Part shown: in pieces, positions 1 to 10,300 of the stretch | Layout: each line of letters opens with the position of its first letter | Position numbering within the stretch: position 1 is the stretch's first letter | Assembly (NCBI GenBank): GCA_007449985.2 | Contig: VIIQ02000649.1 | Coordinates: 682,001-746,000 of the forward strand | Reading direction: 5' to 3' | DNA: 64,000 nucleotides | From: Desmodesmus armatus | Lineage: Eukaryota > Chlorophyta > Chlorophyceae > Sphaeropleales > Scenedesmaceae | The notes under the pieces: generated by a model | Database searches by the model: none | What the model was told of the DNA's origin: nothing | What the model saw: the letters and a program-made list of their open reading frames with translations, nothing else | Program-made: the position numbers and the translations under genes

Positions 1-3000
1 AAGCAGCAGGTCACCAGACCTGTCACCTCCGCGGCGGGGCAGGGGCAGGCACGACTCTCCGGATCTCTCCCCACCCCGCAAACCTGCAGCAGCAGCAGTA
101 GCAGGTGGTGGCAGGGGCCGCAGCCCGGACCTCTCACCCCCACGCAGGGGGCGGCAGCGGCACGGTTCCCCAGACCTGTCGCCGCCCCGCAAGCCAGCAT
201 CAGCAGCAGCTTCCGACTTGTCGCCTCCGCGGCGCGGCAGGCAGCGGCAAGATTCACCAGATCTGTCTCCACCTCGCAAGCCAGGAGCAGCAGCAGCAGC
301 AGCAGGTAGGGGCCGCAGCCCAGACCTATCCCCGCCCAGGCGTGGAGATAGGCAGCAGCAGCGGCACGACTCCCCAGACCTCTCCCCTCCCCGCAAACCA
401 GGAGCAGCAGCAGCAGCAGCAGGGCGCAGCAGAGGCGGTCGGAGCCCCGACCTGTCCCCGCCCAGGCGCAACGGCAGGCAGCAGCAGCGGCAGGAGTCCC
501 CTGCAGGACGCGCTGATGAGTCACCGCCGCGCAGGCGCCGGCACGACTCCCCAGGGGGTAGCGATGCTTCGCCGCCTCGGCGGCCCTCAGCAGCCTCAGC
601 AGCAGCAGCAGCAGCAGCGAGGGGTGGTGGTGGGGGGGGCTGGCAAGCCGCCGCTGCGCATGACAGACGGCACAGCAGCGGGTCTAGTGAGCAGTAAGGA
701 GCTTGCGGAAGAGGCTGCTAGGCTGAGGGCGCAAGCGGAGGAGCGCAAGTGAGTGGGATTTGGTTTGAACCGTGTGAGAAGGGGGCAGATGGAGGGCTGT
801 CTCGAGGGGTTGGGCATGGGACCAGGGGGGCTGCTAGGCTGAGGGCGCAGGCAGAGGAGCGCAAGTGATTGAGGGGTGCTTGGATCCATGGGGTGGGGCG
901 AGTTGCAAAGGTGTCAGGTGGGGGGAGCCAGCCAAGCTGAAATTGCAGGCATATTAGAGCAATGTGTTTGTGATGCCCTGGAGTTGACATCATTGCTTGA
1001 TTGCGTGTGCTATTGGCCGCTTCGTGCCTTGCGTGCGTGCCATCATCATTGCTGGTTTTTGTGTGCCAATGTGTGTACATCAAGGGGCTGGCTGAAAGAA
1101 ACAGGGGGGGGGGGCTGGTAAGCAGGCCAACTACCTTGCCAAGCAGCGGACCTCCTTGCTGTGCCTTGTGCTGTTCTGCCCCGTCCCCTCCCGGCACCGG
1201 CCATTCACCCTCTCATGGTTGCACCTGTGTCTGTCCTGCTCTGTCCTTTTCAACTGCGCTGTCTTTGCCGCCCCCCCCCCCCCCCCCCCCCCGCGCCCCT
1301 CAGGCGTCGTGCTGCTGGTCGTGGTGAGTCCACAGTGTGTCGTGACAAGGAGACCGTCACTGTGTACCGTGACAAGGGCACCTGTGTCTTGCCCTGTCCT
1401 ATCATAACATGTTGCTCCCCCTCCCCCCTCTCCTCGTGCGTCTGGCCTTTTCACCCATCCACGATTGCGCCGGTGTCCTGCCCTGTCCTATTTTAACATG
1501 TCCCCCCCCCTCCCCCCCTCCCCCGCCTCTCGTCCTTCATGCCTCAGGCGTCGTGCTGCTGGTCGTGGCGAGTCTACTGTGTACCGTGACAAAGAGACGG
1601 GAGCCATCATCACTGCAGAGGAGTACTCGGAGCAGGTGGGTGGGAGGGGGGTCACACTTTGTCTGGTCTAGTCACAAATGATCAACCAAGCCAGTTCACA
1701 TCCCCAGCCCAAATGCATCATCCCCCTGCACCCTTTGCCACAACATCAGCAACCCTTCCCTTGGCTCTCTTTATGGCAACCCCTTTCCCATGCCTTGCAC
1801 CCCTTCCTCCCTGGTCCCATCATCACTGCAGAGGAGTACTCGGAGCAGGTGGGTGGGACGCTACTTGCATTTGCTGACATCGTCCACAGTGCCAAAGCAA
1901 GCAAGCCAGCATCTACATCCCCAGCCCAAGCCTCTGCTATCATCTTCAGCGCCGCTGCCTACAACAATAGGTGCTCTCTGCACACAACCTCACCCCTTGG
2001 CCCCAACAATTTGCACCTCACCCCCCCCCCCTCTGTTCGCCGCCTGTCTCCCCCCTCCCCCCCCCCCCAGGTGGCCAAGTCCCGCCGCAAGCGTGAGCCT
2101 GCTGAGGAGATCCACGTTGCCTGGAAGGGAGGCCTGGCGCAGCAGCGGGCAGCAGTTGAAGCGGCACAGCGCGCAGCAACGGAAGCAGCAAAGGCATTCG
2201 GCAGGTAAGCTGCGTTTTTTTGGGTGGTGGTGGTGGTGGTGGTGGTGGGGGAGGGGCGAGGGGTGCTGATGCAGTGCAGTTTTGGGGCTGGCCTGCCAAT
2301 GGGCTGCTGTTGTGTTGTCGTACTCGCATCACGTGCGTGGTTTCATGGGTGGTGGTGGTGGGGGGGGGGGGTAACCTGGATACGTTCTGGCAGGCGGCAC
2401 CTCCTATTCGCACCCTCTGGAGGTTTGCGATTGCCGGCTGAGCATGACTGAAGCCGATGCAACCCTGGCTGACAGGTAGGCATGTTGTGTAAAGGTGCGT
2501 GGTAAGTACGCGTACAAACGACAACATAACATGTTTTTTTAACTTGTTATAACATGTGTGTGTCTGCAGGTCGTTTGATGACGATGCTGATGTGGAGATG
2601 AAGGGCAGGGACCGCTGGGGTGACCCCATGGCTGGCAAACTCAACAAGAAGAAGTTGGGAGATGGCTTTGACCTGCCACCACCAGTCATCACAGAGGCAA
2701 ACAGGGCAATGATGGAGGCATCAGGTGGGTTCGGATGGAGAGGCCCGGGGGGGGGGGGGGGGCTCTCGTTATCTTTGGGGGGCGATTGTTTTGGGGGGAA
2801 GGGTGAGGGGGCAGGTTGAAGTTTCTTGGGAAACGGCACTGACCTGTCACCACCAGTGATCACAGAGGCAAACAGAGCCATGATGGAGGCATCAGGGGTG
2901 TGTGTGTGTGGGGGGGGGGGTGTTGAGAGGGGGGGGGAGGGTTGAAGGTTCCGGGATGACGGCTTTTGACCTGCCACCACCAGTGACTACAGAGGCAAAC

Positions 3001-3637
3001 AGGGCAACGATGGAGGCATCAGGTGAGGTGGGGGGCGGGTGTGTGTGTGGTGGTGGTGGGGGGGGGGTACGGCAGCGCCCGTGATCACAAAGGCGAGCAG
3101 GGTGATGGTGGTGGCGTCAGGTGGGGGAAAGGTTTGGCGGGGGAGGGGAAGGAAGGGACCTTCCACTGCCCGTGCTCACAGATGGCCAATCTGGCCATGA
3201 TAGAGGCGTCATGTGGTGCGGGGGGGGGGGGGGTGCACGTACAAGGGGGGGGGGGGGGCCAGGAAGGAGGGGAGGTAGACCCCGGCAAGAGGGGGGGGTG
3301 TAGGCTTTGGGGTTACGGCTGTCACCTGCCACCTCCCGTGGTTTTCAAGGGCCAGGGCTATGATGGAGATCGAGGCGTGGGTTTGTTTACATCATGTGAC
3401 ACCGCACCCCCACCCTCCTCCCTTCCTGCAGGCTTCAACGTCCCCCAGGAGGTGCCCCAGCACAGCTGGCTGCGTCGCAAGGTTCCCGCCCCCGTCAACC
3501 GCTACAACATAAAACCAGGGCGCCACTGGGACGGTGTTGACCGCAGCAACGGATTTGAGAAGGAGATGTTCAAGATGCTCAACCAGCGGAGTGCACAGGA
3601 CCTGGAGGCCCGTATGTGGGCACAGGAGGACATGTGA
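1..3637 (+). CDS. BUD13: BUD13 homologue, 3' part (RES complex splicing factor)
   Basis: BUD13 is a subunit of the RES (retention and splicing) complex with Snu17/RBMX2 and Pml1/SNIP1; it acts in the nucleus on activated spliceosomes. Exons read by eye: <1-748, 1548-1635, 2071-2204, 2570-2724, 3432-3637 (stop TGA); the start lies before the window. The first exon has many [10 protein letters not shown] repeats, the hallmark of animal and plant BUD13 N-termini, interrupted by Ala/Gln runs, then [12 protein letters not shown]. Later exons give [28 protein letters not shown], and the C-terminal signature [20 protein letters not shown] ending WAQEDM, which matches the family end. Splice phases agree from 748 to the stop. 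Inside exon 1 the frame of the SPDLSPPRR repeats and that of the MTDGT part differ by one base; the eight-G run at 632-639 is the likely place (seven would join them), or an unseen small intron. Several introns carry duplicated exon edges. Confidence 0.92.
829..872 (+). repeat. Echo of the 3' edge of BUD13 exon ending at 748
   Basis: The last ~40 bases of the preceding exon (711-752, GGCTGCTAGGCTGAGGGCGC...) are repeated with a few changes in the intron. In the copy the donor GTGAGTG has become GTGATTG, so it is unlikely to be used. Confidence 0.8.
1290..1390 (+). repeat. Echo of the 5' edge of BUD13 exon 1548-1635
   Basis: CAGGCGTCGTGCTGCTGGTC and a degraded TGTxxCGTGACAAGGAGAC stretch precede the true exon by about 245 bases and follow a C run of more than 20. 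The copy keeps an AG acceptor but reads out of frame. Flanking intron motifs (TGCCCTGTCCTAT..TAACATG, near 1393 and 1480) are duplicated too. Confidence 0.75.
1816..1858 (+). repeat. Echo of the 3' edge of BUD13 exon 1548-1635
   Basis: CATCATCACTGCAGAGGAGT...GAGCAGGTGGGTGGGA is nearly identical to 1598-1640, including the donor. It contains CTGCAG|AGGAGTACTCGGAGCAG|GTGGG, so it could in principle be used as an alternative donor or a 17-base mini-exon. Confidence 0.8.
2831..3367 (+). repeat. Five serial echoes of the 3' edge of BUD13 exon 2570-2724
   Basis: The exon end encoding [18 protein letters not shown] plus its donor recurs, progressively decayed, at about 2831-2896, 2956-3025, 3063-3123, 3158-3216 and 3318-3367. 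The units are separated by G-rich tracts (runs of 7-14 G). Copies 1 and 2 keep much of the coding sense; later copies are frame-broken. The true acceptor of the last exon lies after them at 3431. Confidence 0.85.
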
Positions 3638-3797
3638 TTGGGTTGAGCGTACGGATGATGTTGTTGAGCTGGCTTGGATTGGCAGGCTACTGCTATGTGG
3701 TGGCTGGATGGTGTGCACGCCCAATCGCAATTGCAATTGCAAGCCTTGCCCTCTGGCAGGCGCCCCCTGCACTTCTTGTGTGATTTGTTACCTGGCG

Positions 3798-4000
3798 CTG
3801 GACCTGGAGGCCCGTATGTGGGCGCAGGAGGGGATGTGATGGGTTTGCAGCGTGCGGATGACGTTGGGTTGATTCGGATTGCCAATCGGCTTGGCTACTG
3901 CTGCGTGTTGCTGTTGCTGGATGGTGTGCATGCATGCATGCATATGCCCAAGGGCAAGTTCTTGCCTTCTGGCAGGCGCCCCTGCACTTCCTGTGTACTT
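3798..4000 (+). repeat. Tandem copy of the BUD13 last-exon end, stop and 3' flank
   Basis: A segment of about 200 bases starting GGACCTGGAGGCCCGTATGT and running through ATGTGATGGG into the 3' flank repeats 3598-3790 (compare CTGGCAGGCGCCCC at about 3755 and 3970). It carries a second copy of the coding end and stop codon. The rest of the gap 3638-4326 shows no other gene. Confidence 0.8.
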
Positions 4001-4326
4001 GGTTAGCTCTTCCACGTGAAACAGGTTTGAGACTTCCCAACAGCATGCACCGCATCGGTAGGGGAAGGTCATTAACAGACAGATCAGTAGATCAGTGAAG
4101 CAGCCAGAGCTGTGACGCAGACGCCACCGAGTGACGGACTGCAACATAATACACGAGCTTCAAGTACTTTGAGCAGAGCAGGGACGCTTGAACTGTTCCG
4201 TTGCGTCCTGTCACTTCTGGTACTTCAAGTTCCGAGCGGTCTCACCAGCTCTTTGCTCGTGGTGCAGCAGGCAAAGGACGATAAATGGTCGCTGTGTGTC
4301 GAAGTTTGTTGTGTTTCTAGGCTCAG

Positions 4327-7300
4327 ATGCCCCCTTTGCCTCGAAACGGGCGTTATCAGCACACTGGCGTTGATGAGTCGCTGTTGAGCCTAAACACTCC
4401 TAAGCTTTCGGCAAACCCTGTCGGTGGCCAGCAACCCGTTCTGCGCACAGGGTCTGGGCGCTTGGGCGCCAGCAGTGCTTTCACTGACAGTTGCAGCGAC
4501 TCTGCAGCAAGCCGTGGCGTGCTTGTTCTCCCTGGACTTGCGAACAAGTCAGGAGACTATGATGAGCTGTCGCAGCACTTGCGACAAAGGGGCATGGCAG
4601 CACACGTAGTGCAGGTGGGGTTGTCACTGGCAGCATTTGAGAGCAGAAGCCCTGAGCCCTTGGACGAACAAGCAATCATTGCACGAAACTTGGCCCTCGC
4701 TCTGTCTTAGAAACAGCACACGCTTGGCCCCTCTGCCCCCACTGCTGCCGGCACACGGCTGACACCATCACCCAGTTGCCAAACCCCCTTCCTCCCCCAA
4801 GAACAACAGCCCTATGTATGTTGCTCTTACGCTCCCACTATCTCTTCCAACCCTCCTAGCAGCACTGTCTAGCTGACATCTGTGTCTGCACCCCCTCCCC
4901 CCCTTGTGGGCCAGGTGGGCCGTACAGACTGGGGCCGACACGCCTCCCCCTCCACGGTTGTCACTGGTGCACAGGCACCCTTAGTCCTCCCCCAACACAC
5001 GTATCCCTGGTTTTTGATCCCCATTCGCTCCCTCCCCCTCCGCAAACACCCCAGCAGCAATGTATCCTGACACATGCCTCTGTACCCCCCCCCCCCCCCG
5101 GCGCGCTCCCCCCCCCCCCCCCCCCCCGCCCCAGGTGGGCCGTACAGACTGGGGCCGACACACCTCCCCCTCCACGGTTGTCAACTGATGCACAGGCACC
5201 GCTAGGCCTCCTCCAACATACACGTCGCTCCTTTATGATCCTCATGCGCTCCAATCCTCTCTGGAAACCATCCCAGCAGCAGCATATGCTCACCCATGCA
5301 CCTGTACCCCCCCCCCCCCCAGGTTGGCCGAACAGACTGGGGACGGCACACCTCCCCCTCCACAGTTGTCAACTGGTGCAAGGGCACCCTCACTCCCCGC
5401 CCAGCAACTGACTGGTACCTCACTCGAGTGGCAGCAGCACTTGATGCACTCAAGCGGGAGGTGGATGGTGCCCCTATCACACTGCTGTGCCACTCTGCGG
5501 GTGGCTGGCTGGCGCGTGTGTTTATGAAGGAGTTTGGCACCACAGGGATTGACAGGTGAGGGCATGTGCATGCTGATAGCGTGCAGCGGGGAGGCAGGGG
5601 GGGGGCAGCGCCACGCCAAGCCCCCGTGTCTGCGTACCTCCCCCCCCCCCCCCCCCCCATCCATCATCGGCACACACCCTCTTCGGCGTTGTAACGTCTG
5701 TCTCCCTACCAGGTGTCTTACACACCCAGGGCATCCGTTCAAGCGCTGTATAGCCCCCCCCCCCCCCCCCCCCCCCCCCGCCCCCGCGCGCGCGCGCGCT
5801 CAACACCCCTGCTTTCAATGGTTCTTAGGTTTGTTGATAGCACGTATGTTTCTTTTGGTGGTCATATGGGTAGAGCCTGTGGGTTTATGCCTATAATCCT
5901 CAACCCCTAAACCCAAACTTGGAAGTAAACCCAGGGCATTGCTAAGGTTCTCTGAGGTGGACATTGGTGGGGACACCTTGGGTTTGCGGTGTACTGTACC
6001 GGCCTGTGGCTTCCGGAGCTCAGGAAATCTTTGGGGTTTCCAAGCTTTGGAAGCCAAAAGGCCAGAACATGACACCGCAAACTCAGGGTGACCCCACCGG
6101 TGGACACCTCAAGTGAAAGCTGCCTCAGGTCCACTGTAGGCACTTGCTTACCTAGAGGCATGTTGGGGGCTGGGGAGCGGGTGTTTGGGAGTGTGGCACC
6201 ACAGGGAGTGATAGATGGGGGTGCACCTGCAAGATAGCTATAGCGCACTTGCAGTTGGGTTCACTGTAGGCACTTGCTTCGGTATTAAGAGGCATGTTGG
6301 GGGCTGGGGAGCGGGTGTTTGGGAGTGTGGCACCACATGGAGTGATAGATGGGGGTGCACCTGCAAGATAGCTATAACGCACTGGCAGTTAGGTCCACTG
6401 CAGGCACTTGCTTCTGTATTTAGAGGCATGTTGGGGGCTGGGGAGCGGGTGTTTGTCAGAGGTTTGGGACCTACATTGACAAGGCAGGCCGCCTGCAGCT
6501 GCAAAAGATGTCAGGGGCTGTGGCATACTGATGAAGTACGGTCTCGGGGGCGGGAGGCTGCGGGGCGGGGGGGGGGGGGCAGCAGTGGTTTGTTGGAGCG
6601 TTGTCACGCTTGTTACAGCAGCTGCTGAACCAACAGCAGACAGCTACACAACGAGCACAATAGGGAAGCTGAGTCCTCAGGTGTGTCATAAAAAATTCCA
6701 GCAGTAACCTATGTTGCAGCATGAATCTATATGCAGATACAGGTGTAGGACCTTCCATCGCATCAGCCAGCCAAACGTGCAGTCCAATTTGGGCACTTTT
6801 ACCCAACGCACCCCCAGCTAGAAAGAGACAAATAAGATCAGAATATTCAGCAGATCTTCTAACTGCTCTACCACCATGGGCTCCCCGCACCTCCCCCCCC
6901 CCCCCCTCCACACCCCCCAGCAGCAGCAGGTCTGGTGTTCCCTGCTTGTTTTGATGCTTCGAAACACAATGCCTCCACTTGCCCTGCCGCAGGATGGGTC
7001 ACTTTCAGGCGTTCCATCTGGTTCAAATACAGAACAACCCCCGCTTCCTTCTGCGTGTTTGTTCCTTGACACCCAGCTACCCTTTTTGTCCCCCCCCCCC
7101 CCCGGGCCCCCTTCAGGTGTGTCACCCTGGGTTCTCCGCACGCCCCACCAGCAGCAGGATCAGACGGTGTTGATCAGTCGCGGGGCATGCTGGAGTGGTG
7201 CCAGGACGCAACACCAGGAGCCTTTCACCCAGAGGTAAGGCAACCACAGCAGCAGTAGGCCCTGATGATATTGTGTTTTTTGAGGACCTGGTAGTCTGTA

Positions 7301-10300
7301 ACCCTTTAATGGCCAGGGTCCCGAAATCGGGACCAGAAATGTGGCCTGCATCGAGGCCTATAACTTTTTTAGGAATTGTCCCCTGAAGGCCGCAGCGGGC
7401 TTGCCGGAAAGCTGACGTCGCGGGCTTTCCAGCGATACCGCGCACGCCCGCAGCGGATGCCGTATGTCAAAGTTATCACCCTCCAATGTGCTGGGAAATG
7501 CACTGAATTAGTTTGTACTACTGGCAAGTAAAGGGTTAAGCAGTGCCTTCTAGTGAGCACCCGTTGTTGGAAAGGGGCACAGCGGGTGCGATTGTGGGGG
7601 CAGGGATATGCTGGGGTGGTGTCAGGACGCAACAGCAGGTGCTCTCCACCCAGAGACGAAGTCAACAGCAGTACATGCTCTGGCATCCTTGTGGGAAGGA
7701 GTGGATAGCTTTTGGGGGTGCAGGGGGATCCTGCTGCAGGCGGATCCCAGTGCCACTCCTGAGCACTGCGGCCCTGGGTTGAAAGGGGAACAGCAGGAGA
7801 AAGTAAAGCAGGTAGAGGGGCATGCTGGAGTGGTGCCAGCACACAACAGCAGGCGCTTTCCTCCCAGAGGCCAAAATCACAGGGCTGTGCCTTGCTGCCG
7901 AGGTTCTTCGAGGGTTGTTGGGGCACTGACGGGGTGGGGTGGGCGCTTGGGGCATGACGGGATGCAACAACAAGAGCGGCTATTGAGCTTGCCCAGTTCC
8001 CGGGCCTGGGCAGCAGCAGAGGGGCGGGTCCTGTTGAATTAGCATGGGCGGTGGCAGAGGAGGCATGCCGTTGTTGACTGCCTACTTGTGCTCTCAGATG
8101 GCATAGCTGGAGGTCACCCCACAGTCCCTGGCACTCTGGGGATTTCAATGGGGGATCCTTAGCTGCACTATGCTCGCCATCTTTGTGGTGACAGCAGCAG
8201 TGCCGGGCCCGGAATGGAGCCGTCGGTGCTGTTTTGGGGGACAGTGTGGCATGCAACACGCCGGCTTAGGAGGCCTCTTTTTGTGAGCATTTATTTGCGG
8301 TTGGTCTGCGGCTGTCTCCGCGGATCGAGTGCGAAATGTGCTTGCCTCCTGGGCCTCCCGGGCCGGCCTGTTGCATGCCACACTGCCCCTCAAAAGCAAG
8401 ACCGGTGGCTTCTCTCAGGCTCGCATAGATAGATCATCAGGGCTGGTGGTGCAGCTGACTGTTTGCATGCTGCACAAGGCCTGCAGTTCCTGATAGGCAA
8501 CATCGATTGCCACAGGGATAGCAGACAGGTTAGCATCAACGGGTGGCAGCGGGGTGGGCTGTTGTGAATTGCCCACAGGTCCTCCCAGGTCACGTAAGTG
8601 GGGGTCAGTCCACCGCCCCTGGCAGTCTGACAGGGATGTATCTAGCTGCACCGTGCTTGCCTGACGTCTGATAACAGCAGCAGCCCTATTGTCTTGAAAA
8701 GGAATCGGAGCCGCCATTGTTGCGTTGTCTGGGACAACATGACATGCAACACACGGGCCTCGGACACAAAGTGCCTGTAGTGGTTTTGCGGCCGGTCCGC
8801 GGTTGCACCCGTGAAGCGAGCGCGACACACTTCGGGGTACTTCGTGTCCCAGGCCGGCCTGTTGCATGCCATGCTGTCCCACACCAGCAGAACAAGTGGC
8901 TTCTCTCAGGCTTGATTAGTAAAAGCATCAGGGCTAGTGGTGCAGCTGACTGTTTGAGTGCATGCCACATTGATAGGCCACATCAATTCCAACAGGGGTA
9001 GGGGCAGACGGATTAGCATAAACAGGTAGCAGGGGGGGGGGCTTTTGTTGACTGCCCACCTGTCCTCCCAGCCGACATAAGTGGGGTTCAGTCCACCGCC
9101 CCTGGCAGTCTGTCAGGGATGTATCTAGCTGCACCGTGCTCACCCAACATGTGACGACAGCAGCAGCCCTAGCTTGGAGATCGGAGCCGCTAGTGTTGCG
9201 TTGTGTGGGACAGCATGGCATGCAGCACACCGACCTGGGACACCCAACTGCGCCGGAACTGTCCGTGGCCAGTCCACGGCTGCCCCCGTGGAGCGAGATC
9301 GCTCCACAGGGGCAGCCCTGGGCCAACCACGCCAAGTTCCAGCGTGCTGGGTGTCCCGGGCCCGCCTGCTGCATGCCGTGCTGTCTCACACAAGCAGATC
9401 AAGTGGCTTTCACATTTCCCAGGCTCAGAGGATTTAGCAGCAGTAGGGCTGGGTTGCACAGCTGGGTTGCACCGCCGGTCTAGTGCATGCTGCGAATGTG
9501 GTTGGCCAACTCAGAAGTACTACTAGTGGGCTTCAGAATAACAATTAGTCATGGTGGTTCAGCTCGCGTGGGCGTCAGTCCATAGCCCCTGGTAGGCTAG
9601 GGTAAGGGTTGAGCCTTAAGGGGGAAGGATGGTATTGATTGGGGTATCAGCAAACATGGTTAGGGGCTGTAAGTCCAGCCCATTTGCACAAACCTGAAGC
9701 TACCTGCCTGGGGCAATGCCCCTGCCCAGCCAGAGGCCAATGGTGCCGGGGTACAGGCAGCCTCAGGGCCTGCTGAACCCTGCTGTGCCCTGCTGCTGCT
9801 GGCTGGGTTGGGCTGAGAAACGATTACACCAGTGGCTTCTGACATTACAGACTTTTTTTTGGCACCAAAACTGTCAACTTGCAAATCCTCGTCCAATTGT
9901 CGATGTTGAATTGTCTCACGGGAGACAATGCACATCCAGGCTCACGTCATCAAGGTAGAAGAATTCAACACTTAGGATCACACGGCACGCTTTTGTTCGG
10001 TTGTTTTTAATACCCAACTAGCGTGACACCCGTGGCATGATGCCACGGCCCCAAGGTCAGATGGTGTGTCTGCAATTCGAGCCCGCCTGACCAACCCTGT
10101 TGTCAACATCCGCCTGTTCATGTGTTGGCTGCTCCTCTTCAGCCCCCCTCCCCCCCCAGTCCTGTCTCCCACCCTCCCCAGCACGCCCCTTGTCACCGTC
10201 CAATCCCGCCCCCTGCTCCCACCTGCCACTCTCACTCCCATGCACGTCTCTGCCAAAAACCCATACTACCACAGGTTCCTCCTTGCTACCAACCCAGACT

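Noticed and set aside
105..630. Frame 105-630 as the BUD13 N-terminal frame
   Set aside because: The shifted frame carries the repeated SPDLSPPRR signature; frame 105 is only sensible after about 640.
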